Below are positions 17,930-26,601 of a DNA stretch of 64,000 nt, in pieces. The notes beneath the pieces are model-generated. The model was given only the letters and a program-made list of their open reading frames with translations, was not told the DNA's origin and did not search any database. The translations under genes were made by a program, and so were the position numbers. The stretch comes from Arenivirga flava. GTDB taxonomy: Bacteria > Actinomycetota > Actinomycetes > Actinomycetales > Microbacteriaceae. The stretch covers positions 1-64,000 of the forward strand of contig NZ_BSUL01000001.1 in NCBI RefSeq assembly GCF_030161575.1, read 5' to 3'. How positions within the stretch are numbered: position 1 is the stretch's first letter; each line of letters starts with the position of its first letter.

Positions 17930-18622
17930 TCAGACGAAGAGGTTCGCCCGCTCCAGGTCCTCGGCGAAGTCGACCTCGACCGCGTACAGGTCGGAGATGT
18001 CGACCGGCTCGATGCGCACGCCGTCCTGCTCGATGGCGAGCTCGAGGCCGCGCTCGAAGTAGTCCTGGTCGCCGACGCGGGCCAGCTGGCGCACGAGGGC
18101 CGCCTTCTGGTGCGAGGCGATGTAGTTGATGCCCACGGCCTCGCCCAGACCGCCCTTGACGGTCTTCGACAGCTCCTTGATGAAGCCCTCGGCGTCGGTC
18201 GTGTACTTGACCTCCTCGTCGCTCACCTTGGCGGTGTTGACGGTCACGAAGGACTGGTCGCGGGCGACGAGCTTGGCCGCGCGGCGCAGCGCCTCGGGGT
18301 CGAAGACGACGTCGCCGTTCATCCAGAGCGTGCCGCCACTGCCGCCGGCGCGCAGCGCGCGCAGCAGGCTCTTCGACGTGTTCGTCTGGTCGTACTCCTC
18401 GTTGTAGACGAAGTCGGCGTCGGGGAACGCCTCGACGATGTGCTCGAGCTTGTAGCCGACCACGATGGTGACCTTGGCGTCCGCGCCGAAGGCGGCGTGG
18501 ATGTTGTCGAACTGCTGCTGCATGATGGTGCGGCCGTCGCTGAGCTCGGTCAGCGGCTTCGGCAGCGAACGGCCGAGGCGGCTGCCCATCCCGGCGGCGA
18601 GGATGACGATCTGCGTGCTCAC
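17930..18622 (-). CDS. sugar-phosphate/phosphoalcohol nucleotidyltransferase (LicC-like)
   Basis: 230 residues from GTG 18622, with GGAGG 8 bases upstream. GT-A-type nucleotidyltransferase: VILAAGMGSRLGRSLPKPL (the GxGxRx7PK motif), WMNGDVVFDPEAL (metal-binding Asp) and a short C-terminal region EVDFAEDLERA. The pattern NEEYDQTNTSKSLLRAL resembles LicC-type phosphocholine cytidylyltransferases. It may make the CDP-activated alcohol used by the CDP-alcohol phosphotransferase at 5826 or the glycerophosphotransferase at 7644; this is inference from context. Confidence 0.78.
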   Translation of the reverse strand: MSTQIVILAAGMGSRLGRSLPKPLTELSDGRTIMQQQFDNIHAAFGADAKVTIVVGYKLEHIVEAFPDADFVYNEEYDQTNTSKSLLRALRAGGSGGTLWMNGDVVFDPEALRRAAKLVARDQSFVTVNTAKVSDEEVKYTTDAEGFIKELSKTVKGGLGEAVGINYIASHQKAALVRQLARVGDQDYFERGLELAIEQDGVRIEPVDISDLYAVEVDFAEDLERANLFV

Positions 18623-18827
18623 GTGGAGTACCTCCCTGATACGTCGTGAATGCGGGAGGGACATGGCGGCGTCGTTCGCTCGCCATTCACCCGCAGGTGG
18701 CTTGCTAGACACGACGACGTGCCTCCTCGATCATGACAGAGCGCCTGCGATTCCGCGGTGAAGCGCTTGCTCTGTGGCCAATTCGTGACCCGCGCTCCAA
18801 CCTCCCGGCGGCGTCCTCGGCCGTTGG

Positions 18828-18833
18828 TACGGT
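18828..18833 (+). promoter_or_regulatory. -10 element (TACGGT), leaderless promoter
   Basis: TACGGT ends 6 bases before the GTG at 18840, with no ribosome binding site between. Confidence 0.45.
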
Positions 18834-18839
18834 GGTGCG

Positions 18840-20072
18840 GTGGAGTCGAAGAATACCCCCGAACTGGGCACGGATGCCGAGTTTCCTGTGAACGCGCAGG
18901 AACCGGTTGCGGAGACCTCCGGCAGCGACCCCGAACCCTCCTCGGAGGAGTCGGCTCCCGCGAAGCCCGCGCGGGCGCCGCGCAAGCCCGTCGCGCGCAA
19001 GCCGACGACGAAGCCGGCCGGGGCGGCCGCGACGGACGCGCCGGTCGATGAGACCGAGCTGCCGGGAGCCGCTGCGGCCGCGACGAAGCCCTCGACCGCC
19101 GCGCGCAAGCCCGCCGCGGCGAAGGCGACGGCCGGGACGACCGGTGCCAAGCGACCCGCCGCGCGCAAGACGGCTGCCGCGAAGACGACCGCGGGAGCGA
19201 AGACGCCTGCGGAGACGCCTGCAGCCGCGAAGAAGCCCGCCGCCGCGAAGAAGCCCGCCGCACGCAAGCCCGCTGCCCGCAAGCAGCCCGCGCCGCCGCC
19301 GGCGCCGCCGAAGCCCGTGGTGCTGCAGGTCAGCGGTCTCGAGAAGCGATTCGGCCAGAAGGTCGCCGTCGCCGGGATCGACCTCGAGGTGCGCGAGGGC
19401 TCCATCTACGGCGTGGTCGGCCCCAACGGCGCAGGCAAGACGACGACGCTCTCGATGGCCACGGGACTGCTCCGTCCTGATGCGGGCGCCGTGACCGTCC
19501 ACGGCGCCGACGTCTGGGGCGACCCCGAGAAGGCCAAGCGCAACATGGGCGTGCTGCCCGACCGGCTGCGGCTCTTCGACCGCCTCACCGGTGCGCAGCT
19601 GCTGCACTACTCCGGCGTGCTGCGCGGGCTCGACGTCGCCGAGGTGCGCCGGCGCAGCGCCGACCTCGTCGCAGCCTTCGGCCTCGAGGAGGCGACGGGC
19701 CGGCTCGTCACCGACTACTCCGCCGGCATGACCAAGAAGATCGCCCTGGCGTGCGCGATGATCCACTCGCCGCGCCTGCTCGTCCTCGACGAGCCCTTCG
19801 AGTCGGTCGACCCGGTCTCGGCGGCGAACGTCACCGAGATCCTGCAGCGGTACGTGGCCAGCGGCGGCACGGTGGTGCTGTCGAGCCACAGCATGGACCT
19901 CATCCAGCGCGTCTGCGACACGGTCGCGGTGGTCGTCGACGGCCACATCCTGGCCTCCGGGCCGGTCGACGAGGTGCGCGCGGGCGCGACCCTCGAGGAG
20001 CGCTTCGTCGAACTGGCGGGCGGACGCAAGGCAGCGGAGGGCATGGAGTGGTTGCACACCTTCTCCGACTGA
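18840..20072 (+). CDS. ABC transporter ATP-binding protein with long basic low-complexity N-terminus
   Basis: 410 residues from GTG 18840. The first 50 residues are acidic/Ser-rich; residues 50-155 are Ala/Lys/Pro repeats (AAKKPAAAKKPAARKPAARK and similar), like the tails of histone-like or nucleoid proteins. A standard ABC-2 exporter ATPase follows: Walker A GPNGAGKTTT at about 194, signature YSAGMTKKIALA, Walker B LLVLDEPFESVD and H-loop SSHSM. Such an N-terminal extension is unusual for an ABC ATPase. Partner is the permease that starts inside its 3' end. Confidence 0.88.
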   Translation: MESKNTPELGTDAEFPVNAQEPVAETSGSDPEPSSEESAPAKPARAPRKPVARKPTTKPAGAAATDAPVDETELPGAAAAATKPSTAARKPAAAKATAGTTGAKRPAARKTAAAKTTAGAKTPAETPAAAKKPAAAKKPAARKPAARKQPAPPPAPPKPVVLQVSGLEKRFGQKVAVAGIDLEVREGSIYGVVGPNGAGKTTTLSMATGLLRPDAGAVTVHGADVWGDPEKAKRNMGVLPDRLRLFDRLTGAQLLHYSGVLRGLDVAEVRRRSADLVAAFGLEEATGRLVTDYSAGMTKKIALACAMIHSPRLLVLDEPFESVDPVSAANVTEILQRYVASGGTVVLSSHSMDLIQRVCDTVAVVVDGHILASGPVDEVRAGATLEERFVELAGGRKAAEGMEWLHTFSD

Positions 20073-21622
20073 GGCTCAGCCTCTTCGCGAACAACTTCAA
20101 GCGGTCCCCGTGGCAGGTCGTCGGCCTGGTCGTCGGCCTGCTCTACGGCGGCATCATGGCGGTCGTGCTGCTCGGCGGTCTCATCGCGCTGCGCTTCGCG
20201 CCGCTCGACATCGCCCGGCCCGCGGTGGTGCTCGGCGGTGCGCTCGTGCTGATCGGCGCGCTCGTCGTGCCGCTGCTGATGGGCAGCGACGACGACCTCG
20301 ATCCGCGTCGCTTCGCGCTCTTCGGCATCCCGCTCGACCGGCTGGTGCGCGGGCTGTTCCTCGCCGGGCTGGTCGCGATCCCGTCCGTCGTGCTGGCGCT
20401 GGCCGGGATCGCGCAGATCGTCACCTGGAGCCGCGATCCGCTCGCCCTGGCGCTCGCCATCCCGGTCGCGGCGCTCGTGCCGCTCGCCTGGGTGCTGGGT
20501 GCGCGGCTCACGACGAGCATCGCCTCGCTCTTCCTCTCCACCCGCCGCGCCCGCGAGTGGACCGGCATCATCGCACTGCTGCTCGTCCTGATGGTCTCGC
20601 CCGTGTTCGTGCTGCTCGGCCAGGTCGACTGGTCGGAGGACGGCGCGGATGTGGTGAGCCTGCTCGCATCCATCGCCGGGTGGACGCCGTTCGGCGCGGT
20701 CTGGGCGGCTCCCGCCGACGCTGCCGCGGGACTCGTCGGGCCGGCGCTGCTGAAGCTGCTGATCGGCCTCGCGTACGTGGCGCTGCTCTGGTTCGGCTGG
20801 CGCGCGATGGTGGCTCGGATGCTCTCGGCCCCGGACCACGAGGGGGCGGCGAAGGAGTACTCGGGCCTCGGCTGGTTCGATCGCATGCCCGGCACCCCGA
20901 CCGGGGTCATCGCCGCGCGCAGCTTCGTCTACTGGCTGCGCGACCCGCGCTACCGGGCCTCCCTGCTGGTGCTGCCGATCGTGCCGATCGTGATGATCGT
21001 GCCGCTGGCCGTGTCGGGCGTGTCCACGGAGGTGCTCGCGCTCATCCCGGTGCCGATGATCGCGCTGTTCCTCGGCTGGAGCCTGCACGACGATGTCGCC
21101 TTCGACAGCACCGCGTTCTGGATGCACGTGGCCTCCAACGTGACCGGTCGCGCCGATCGCTTCGGTCGCCTCGTGCCCGCCCTGACGATCGGCCTGCCGG
21201 TCGTGCTCCTCGGTTCGGTCGTGAGCGCTTGGGTGCACGGCGACTGGTCGGTGCTCGGCTCGATCCTGGGCGTGAGCCTGTTCACGCTGCTGTGGGGTCT
21301 GGGGCTGTCGAGCGTCATGTCGGCGGCGTTCCCGTACCCGGTGGTGCGCCCCGGCGACAACCCGTTCACGCAGCCGCAGTCCGGCGGCGGACTGACGGCG
21401 CTGCTGCAGTCGCTCACGTTCCTCGGCACCCTCGTGGCCGCGGTGCCGGTCATCGTGCTCGCCGCGCTCGGACTGTTCCTCGACCCCGGCTGGCACGTGG
21501 CGGCGCTCATCGTCGGCGCGGTGCTCGGCGGCGCGTCCCTCGTCGGCGGCGTGGTCTGGGGAGCGCGCATCTTCGAGCGCCGCGCGCCCGAGCTGCTCGC
21601 GTTCACGATCAAGCACGACTGA
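20048..21622 (+). CDS. large ABC-type permease, about 12 membrane segments
   Basis: 524 residues from GTG 20048, the last in-frame start before the membrane core, overlapping the ATPase gene by 25 bases. Hydrophobic throughout, with a central soluble stretch (SAPDHEGAAKEYSGLGW) between two groups of spans, as in duplicated ABC-2 permeases of actinobacteria. Motif FANNFKRSPWQVVGL starts the first span group. Substrate unknown. The start is not certain, since no ribosome site is visible and coupling to the upstream gene is likely. Confidence 0.82.
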   Translation: MVAHLLRLRLSLFANNFKRSPWQVVGLVVGLLYGGIMAVVLLGGLIALRFAPLDIARPAVVLGGALVLIGALVVPLLMGSDDDLDPRRFALFGIPLDRLVRGLFLAGLVAIPSVVLALAGIAQIVTWSRDPLALALAIPVAALVPLAWVLGARLTTSIASLFLSTRRAREWTGIIALLLVLMVSPVFVLLGQVDWSEDGADVVSLLASIAGWTPFGAVWAAPADAAAGLVGPALLKLLIGLAYVALLWFGWRAMVARMLSAPDHEGAAKEYSGLGWFDRMPGTPTGVIAARSFVYWLRDPRYRASLLVLPIVPIVMIVPLAVSGVSTEVLALIPVPMIALFLGWSLHDDVAFDSTAFWMHVASNVTGRADRFGRLVPALTIGLPVVLLGSVVSAWVHGDWSVLGSILGVSLFTLLWGLGLSSVMSAAFPYPVVRPGDNPFTQPQSGGGLTALLQSLTFLGTLVAAVPVIVLAALGLFLDPGWHVAALIVGAVLGGASLVGGVVWGARIFERRAPELLAFTIKHD

Positions 21623-21681
21623 CCTGTCGTTTGCGCCGCCGTCCCCGCCGTGCGCGGGCGCCGAGGCTTATCATCGAGGGC

Positions 21682-21945
21682 ATGAGCAGCAACGAGCCGA
21701 CCGGCGGTGGCACCGACGTCCTGGACCGCGAGCTCGAGGAGCTCCTGAACCAGGAGGCCATCGAGCCGGGCGACCACGAGCGCTTCTCGCACTACGTGCC
21801 GAAGGACAAGATCCTCGAGTCCGCGATGACCGGCAAGCCGGTGCGCGCGCTCTGCGGCAAGAAGTGGACCCCGGGGCGCGACCCGGAGAAGTTCCCGGTC
21901 TGCCCGGCCTGCAAGAAGGTCTACGAGAAGATGAAGGCCGAGTAG
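21682..21945 (+). CDS. DUF3039 small zinc-ribbon-like protein
   Basis: 87 residues. Acidic N-terminus, then FSHYVPKDKI, RALCGKKW and FPVCPACKKVY. His37, Cys58, Cys74 and Cys77 are good zinc ligands. Widespread, short, conserved actinobacterial family of unknown function (DUF3039). A TATCAT -10 element (21669-21674) ends 7 bases before the ATG, so probably leaderless. Followed by a terminator. Confidence 0.88.
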   Translation: MSSNEPTGGGTDVLDRELEELLNQEAIEPGDHERFSHYVPKDKILESAMTGKPVRALCGKKWTPGRDPEKFPVCPACKKVYEKMKAE

Positions 21946-21959
21946 CACTCGGCCGCACC

Positions 21960-21991
21960 ACGAAGGGCTCCGCCGCGGCGGGGCCCTTCGT
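21960..21991 (+). terminator. hairpin terminator after DUF3039 gene
   Basis: Stem ACGAAGGGC / GCCCTTCGT closed by a GC-rich 14-base loop, followed by TCATT, 15 bases past the stop codon. Confidence 0.65.
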
Positions 21992-22129
21992 CATTCCGGG
22001 GCGGCGCATTCGGCCCGGCTTCGGGCGGGCCCGGGAACCAGCCGCGCCCCCGGCCGCGTCCGCGGCACGGGCGCCGCGCATCCGCGCGCCGCGCATCCGC
22101 TCGCCCAGCTGGCAAACCGGCACCAGTTC

Positions 22130-22241
22130 CCAAATGACGGAGATTCGAGCGGATGCACGCCTCATCCAGCCCGGAAGTGCTCGAAATCAAGCCCTAAGGC
22201 TTGTTGCCGCCGATCGAGCGCCCGACAGTTCCGTCATTTGG
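22130..22241. repeat. spaced inverted repeat CCAAATGACGGA
   Basis: The 12-mer CCAAATGACGGA at 22130-22141 recurs inverted, without mismatch, as TCCGTCATTTGG at 22230-22241. The 88 bases between hold no gene. Could be a pair of protein-binding sites or the remnant ends of a small element. Confidence 0.45.
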
Positions 22242-22245
22242 CACA

Positions 22246-22317
22246 GGGGAGCTGGGGGGCCGGGAAGCTGGGGGCCGGGAAGCTGGGGGCTGGGGGCTGG
22301 GGGCTGGGAGCAGAGTG
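22246..22317. repeat. G-rich tandem repeat (GGGAAGCTGGGGGCC / GCTGGGG units)
   Basis: Repeating GGGAAGCTGGGGGCC then GGCTGGG units with many runs of three to six G on the plus strand, next to the 3' end of the minus-strand pncB-like gene. Such tracts can form G-quadruplexes and often cause sequencing errors. Confidence 0.6.
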
Positions 22318-22364
22318 CGGAGGCGGGGAGCAGCTTGGCGGCGAGCAGCGGGGATCGGGGTGCG

Positions 22365-23662
22365 TCAGTCGATGAGGGTGGGGATGCCGGCCTCGTCGCT
22401 GCGGCCGATGCGCAGCGCCTCGCGGGGAGCTCGCCCATCGCGTAGGCGTGGTGGGCGCGGGCCGCCGTGACGCCCGCCGGGCCGGTCCAGCGCTCGTCGA
22501 CGGCGCCATCGACGACGAGCGGCACGAGCAGCTCGCGGGCGCGCTCGGGCGGCAGCCCCCGGGTGCGCACGATCTCGGCGATGGCGGTGCCCCGCGCATC
22601 CGTCTGCCGCCAGGCGCGCTTGCGCCCGCCGACGCTGGCCTTCGAGGCGCTGCGCTTCGCCACGGGCACCCAGGCGCCGTCGTCGTCGACGTGCGCGACC
22701 AGCTTGTAGACCATGCCCGCGGTCGGGGCTCCCGAGCCCGTCACGAGCGACGTGCCCACGCCGTAGGAATCGACGGGGGCGGCGCGGAGCGCGCCGATGG
22801 TCGCCTCGTCGAGGTCGTTGGTGACGGTGATACGGGTGCCGGTGGCGCCGAGCCCGTCGAGCTGGGCGCGCACCTCGGCGACGAGCGCGGGCAGGTCGCC
22901 GCTGTCGAGGCGCACCGCGCCGAGGCCGGTGCCGGCGACGCGCACGGCGGTCTCGACGCCCTGGCGCACGTCGTAGGTGTCGACCAGCAGCGTGGTGCCG
23001 GGGCCGAGCGCCTCGACCTGGGCGCGGAACGCCTGCTCCTCGCTGTCGTGCAGCAGCGTGAAGGCGTGCGCCGCGGTGCCCATGGTGGGCACGCCCCAGG
23101 CGCGACCGGCCTCGAGGTTGCTGGTCGCCGAGAAGCCGGCGATGTACGCGGCGCGCGATGCGGCCACGGCGGAGACCTCGCCCGTGCGGCGCGAGCCCAT
23201 CTCGCTGAGCGGGCGGCCGTCGGCGACCGACACCATCCGTGCCGCGGCGGCGGCGACCGCGCTGTCGTGGTTGAGGATGCTGAGGATCACCGTCTCGAGC
23301 AGCACCGTCTCGGCGAAGCCGCCCTCGAGCACGAGGATGGGGGAGTTCGGGAAGAAGGGCTCGCCCTCGCGGTAGCCGTGCACCGTGCCGGTGAAGCGGT
23401 AGTCGGCGAGCCAGGCGAGGGTCGCCGGCGTGACGACGTTCTCGCGCTCCAGCCAACCGAGCTCCTCGTCGCCGAAGCGGAAGTCGCGGATCGCGTCGAG
23501 CATGCGGCCGGTCCCGGCGACGACGCCGTAGCGGCGACCGTTCGGCAGCGAGCGGGCGAACACCTCGAAGACGCTGCGGCGGTGCGCGGTGCCGGCGCGC
23601 AGGGCGGCATCGACCATCGTCAGCTCGTAGCGGTCGGTGAGGAAAGCGGTCGTGCCGGTCAC
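22365..23662 (-). pseudogene. pncB: nicotinate phosphoribosyltransferase, frameshifted near C-terminus
   Basis: From GTG 23662: [21 protein letters not shown], then the family motifs [43 protein letters not shown] and [12 protein letters not shown]. Makes nicotinate mononucleotide from nicotinate and PRPP in the NAD salvage pathway. At GELP the frame breaks in a run of four G at 22424-22427. With one added base it ends [19 protein letters not shown] (stop 22365-22367), 432 residues and the expected family length. Unrepaired, it reads on to 22187 with a low-complexity Pro/Ser tail. Catalytic core unaffected, so the product may be functional either way. Confidence 0.85.
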
Positions 23663-23729
23663 CGCGCCAGCCTAGCCATCCGCGCCGGGGGCCCATCCCA
23701 TCCGGGCGGGACGGCCAGGCGCCCCGCAC

Positions 23730-23735
23730 TAGACT
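23730..23735 (+). promoter_or_regulatory. -10 element (TAGACT), leaderless promoter of murI
   Basis: TAGACT ends 8 bases before the GTG at 23744; no ribosome binding site is present. Confidence 0.45.
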
Positions 23736-23743
23736 CGACCCCC

Positions 23744-24574
23744 GTGAACGATGCGCCGATCGGAGTCTTCGACTCGGGAGTGGGCGGCCTGACGGTCGCC
23801 CGGGCGATCATCGACCAGCGGCCGAACGAGAGCATCCTCTACGTCGGCGACACCGCGCACTCGCCGTACGGGCCGAAGCCCATCGCCGAGGTGCGCCGCT
23901 ACGCGCTCGAGGTGCTCGACGACCTCGTCGCCCAGGGCGTGAAGCTGCTCGTCATCGCCTGCAACACCGCCAGCGCCGCCATGCTGCGCGACGCGCGCGA
24001 GCGCTACGACGTGCCCGTCGTCGAGGTCATCCAGCCCGCCGTGCGCCGCGCCGTGAAGACCACCCGCAACGGGCGGGTCGGCGTGATCGCGACCGCCGGC
24101 ACCATCGGCTCGCGCGCCTACGACGACGCCTTCGCCGCCGCCCCGCACCTCGAGCTCTTCTCGAACGCCTGCCCGCGCTTCGTCGAGTTCGTGGAGGCCG
24201 GCGTCACGAGCGGGCCCGAGCTGCTCGCCGCCGCCGAGGAGTACCTGGCACCGCTGCGCGCCGCCGACGTCGACACCCTCGTGCTCGGCTGCACGCACTA
24301 CCCCTACCTCAAGGGCGCGATCTCCTACGTGATGGGTGAGGACGTGACGCTCGTCTCGAGCGACGTCGAGACCGCCAACGATGTGTACCGCGTGCTCGCC
24401 GACCGCCGCATCGAGCGCACCGCCTCGACGCCGCCGACCTACCGCTTCCGCGCCACCGGCGAGAGCGAGGACGAGTTCCTGCGCCTCGCGCACCGCTTCC
24501 TCGGCCCCGAGGTGAACACGGTGTCGCTGGTGGAGACCGGCGCGATCGCCCTGCCGCGCGACCTGCGCGCCTGA
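23744..24574 (+). CDS. murI: glutamate racemase
   Basis: 276 residues from GTG 23744. [18 protein letters not shown] (substrate-binding Asp-Ser), then the two catalytic cysteines in VIACNTASA and [12 protein letters not shown], with [10 protein letters not shown] between. Converts L- to D-glutamate for peptidoglycan synthesis. Followed after 45 bases by rph and rdgB, the conserved actinobacterial order murI-rph-rdgB. Confidence 0.95.
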   Translation: MNDAPIGVFDSGVGGLTVARAIIDQRPNESILYVGDTAHSPYGPKPIAEVRRYALEVLDDLVAQGVKLLVIACNTASAAMLRDARERYDVPVVEVIQPAVRRAVKTTRNGRVGVIATAGTIGSRAYDDAFAAAPHLELFSNACPRFVEFVEAGVTSGPELLAAAEEYLAPLRAADVDTLVLGCTHYPYLKGAISYVMGEDVTLVSSDVETANDVYRVLADRRIERTASTPPTYRFRATGESEDEFLRLAHRFLGPEVNTVSLVETGAIALPRDLRA

Positions 24575-24619
24575 CCCGACCCTCCGCATCCGTCCATCCC
24601 CTCGAGAAGGAGCACCCCC

Positions 24620-25351
24620 ATGAGCGAGACCCGCGTCGACGGCCGCAGCAACGACCAGCTGCGCCCCATCACGATCGAGCGCGGCTGGAGCGCCCAGGCC
24701 GAGGGCAGCGCGCTCATCAGCTTCGGCGGCACGAAGGTGCTGTGCACCGCCAGCTTCACGAACGGCGTGCCGCGCTGGATGGCCGGCAAGGGCAAGGGCT
24801 GGGTGACGGCCGAGTACTCGATGCTGCCGCGATCGACGAACGAGCGGATGCAGCGCGAGAGCATCAAGGGCAAGGTCGGCGGCCGCACCCACGAGATCAG
24901 CCGGCTCATCGGCCGCAGCCTGCGCGCCGCCGTCGACATGAAGGCGCTCGGCGAGAACACCATCGTCATCGACTGCGACGTGCTGCAGGCGGACGGCGGC
25001 ACCCGCACCGCCGCGATCACCGGCGCCTTCGTCGCGCTCGTCGACGCCATCGAGTGGGGCCGCGAGAAGAAGTTCATCGGGCAGAAGGCGCAGGCGATCG
25101 TCGACAGCATCCAGGCGGTCTCCGTCGGCATCATCGATGGCACGCCGATGCTCGACCTCGCCTACACCGAGGACGTGCGCGCGGAGACCGACATGAACGT
25201 CGTCATGACCGGCCGCGGTCTCTTCATCGAGGTGCAGGGCACGGCCGAGGGCGCGCCCTTCGACCGCGAGGAGCTGAACGCGCTGCTCGAGCTCGGCACC
25301 GTCGGCAACGCCGAGCTGGCCCGCATCCAGGCCGAGGTGCTCGAGCAGTGA
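24620..25351 (+). CDS. rph: ribonuclease PH
   Basis: 243 residues, ATG 24620 after GAGAAGGAG. Phosphorolytic 3'-5' exoribonuclease that trims tRNA 3' ends. RNase PH fold from [19 protein letters not shown] through [33 protein letters not shown] and [19 protein letters not shown]; full family length. Stop overlaps the GTG of rdgB by 4 bases. Confidence 0.96.
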   Translation: MSETRVDGRSNDQLRPITIERGWSAQAEGSALISFGGTKVLCTASFTNGVPRWMAGKGKGWVTAEYSMLPRSTNERMQRESIKGKVGGRTHEISRLIGRSLRAAVDMKALGENTIVIDCDVLQADGGTRTAAITGAFVALVDAIEWGREKKFIGQKAQAIVDSIQAVSVGIIDGTPMLDLAYTEDVRAETDMNVVMTGRGLFIEVQGTAEGAPFDREELNALLELGTVGNAELARIQAEVLEQ

Positions 25352-25938
25352 GCACCGTCGTGCTCGCCACGCACAACCAGCACAAGGTGCGCGAGCTGGG
25401 CGAGATCCTCGGCCCGCAGCTCGGCGGCATCGAGCTCGTCGCCTACGACGGCCCCGCCCCGGTCGAGGACGGGCTGAGCTTCACGGCGAACGCGTTCATC
25501 AAGGCCCGCGCCGCGGCGGCGCACACCGGGCTGCCGGCCCTCGCCGACGACTCGGGCATCTGCGTCGACGTGCTGGGCGGCTCGCCCGGCATCTTCTCGG
25601 CGCGCTGGGGCGGCCCGGCGCGCGACGCCGACGCGAACCTGGAACTGCTGCTCTGGCAGCTCGCCGACGTGGCCGACGAGCATCGCGGCGCGCAGTTCGC
25701 CTGCGCGGCGGCGCTCGTGCTGCCCGACGGCCGCGAGCACGTGGAGGAGTCGCGCTGGCGCGGGAGCATCCTGCGCGAGCGCACCGGTGCGGGCGGGCAC
25801 GGCTACGACCCGATCTTCCGCCCCGAGGGCTCCGCGATCTCGGCCGCCGAGATGACCGCCGCCGAGAAGAACGCGGTCTCGCACCGCACGCAGGCGTTCA
25901 GCGCCCTGCTGCCGACCCTGCGCGAGCTGCTCGGCTGA
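25348..25938 (+). CDS. rdgB: non-canonical purine NTP pyrophosphatase (RdgB/HAM1)
   Basis: 196 residues from GTG 25348 (GTGA overlap with rph). [14 protein letters not shown] substrate loop, the catalytic [22 protein letters not shown] block, and [12 protein letters not shown] near the C-terminus. Hydrolyses ITP, XTP and dITP to monophosphates, keeping them out of nucleic acids. Acts in the cytoplasm. Standard partner of rph. Confidence 0.95.
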   Translation: MSTVVLATHNQHKVRELGEILGPQLGGIELVAYDGPAPVEDGLSFTANAFIKARAAAAHTGLPALADDSGICVDVLGGSPGIFSARWGGPARDADANLELLLWQLADVADEHRGAQFACAAALVLPDGREHVEESRWRGSILRERTGAGGHGYDPIFRPEGSAISAAEMTAAEKNAVSHRTQAFSALLPTLRELLG

Positions 25939-25947
25939 GCGCTCCTG

Positions 25948-25968
25948 CGCGCCGCCCCCTGCGGCGCG
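25948..25968. terminator. bidirectional hairpin between convergent genes
   Basis: CGCGCCGC / GCGGCGCG stem with loop CCCCT in the 60-base gap between rdgB and the convergent response regulator gene. Confidence 0.55.
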
Positions 25969-25998
25969 TGGCCGGGCGCGGTCGCTCGCCCCGCCGGC

Positions 25999-26601
25999 TC
26001 AGAGCCAGCTGCGCTCGCGGGCGACCCGCGCCGCCTGGTGTCGTGAGCTGGTGCCCGTCTTGCCCATCGCGCTCGAGAGGTAGTTGCGCACGGTGCCGCC
26101 CGCGAGGTGCAGGCGCGCGCCGATCTCGCGTACCGAGTAGCCCTCCACGGTGAGCCGCAGCGCGTCGAGCTCGCGCTCGGTGAGCGGGCAGTCGTCCATC
26201 ATCGCCGCCGCGGAGATCTCGCTGTCGATGTAGCGCTGGCCGCCGTGCACGCGCTCGACGACCTCGGCGAGCTGCGCCGGGTCGATCGACTTCGACACGA
26301 AGCCGCGCACGCCCGCGCCGAGGGCCCGCTTGAGCAGGCCCGGCCGCCCGTGCCGGGTGAGCAGCACGATCGCGCGGTCCGGGAACGCCTGCAGGATGCG
26401 GGTGGTCGCCTCGATGCCGTCCATTCGCGGCATCTCCATGTCGAGCAGCACGACATCCGGTCGGTGCTCGGCGTCGAGGGCGACCGCATCCGCTCCGTTG
26501 TCGGCCTGGGCGACGACCTCGATCTGGCCCTCCAGCTCCAGCAGGGCGCCGATGGCACCGCGCAGCAGGTTCTCGTCGTCGGCGAGCAGCACCCGGATCA
26601 T
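25999..26601 (-). CDS. NarL/LuxR-family response regulator
   Basis: 200 residues from ATG 26601 (ATGA overlap with the kinase stop). Receiver domain 1-120: acidic pair Asp8/Asp9, phosphoacceptor Asp54 in VVLLDMEMPRMDG, and a Lys at about 105 (FVSKSID). C-terminal LuxR helix-turn-helix at about 140-195 (LTERELDALRL ... SVREIGARLHLAGGTVRNYL). DesR-type regulator, phosphorylated by the neighbouring kinase. Probably controls the divergent ABC operon at 27880. Confidence 0.92.
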   Translation of the reverse strand: MIRVLLADDENLLRGAIGALLELEGQIEVVAQADNGADAVALDAEHRPDVVLLDMEMPRMDGIEATTRILQAFPDRAIVLLTRHGRPGLLKRALGAGVRGFVSKSIDPAQLAEVVERVHGGQRYIDSEISAAAMMDDCPLTERELDALRLTVEGYSVREIGARLHLAGGTVRNYLSSAMGKTGTSSRHQAARVARERSWL

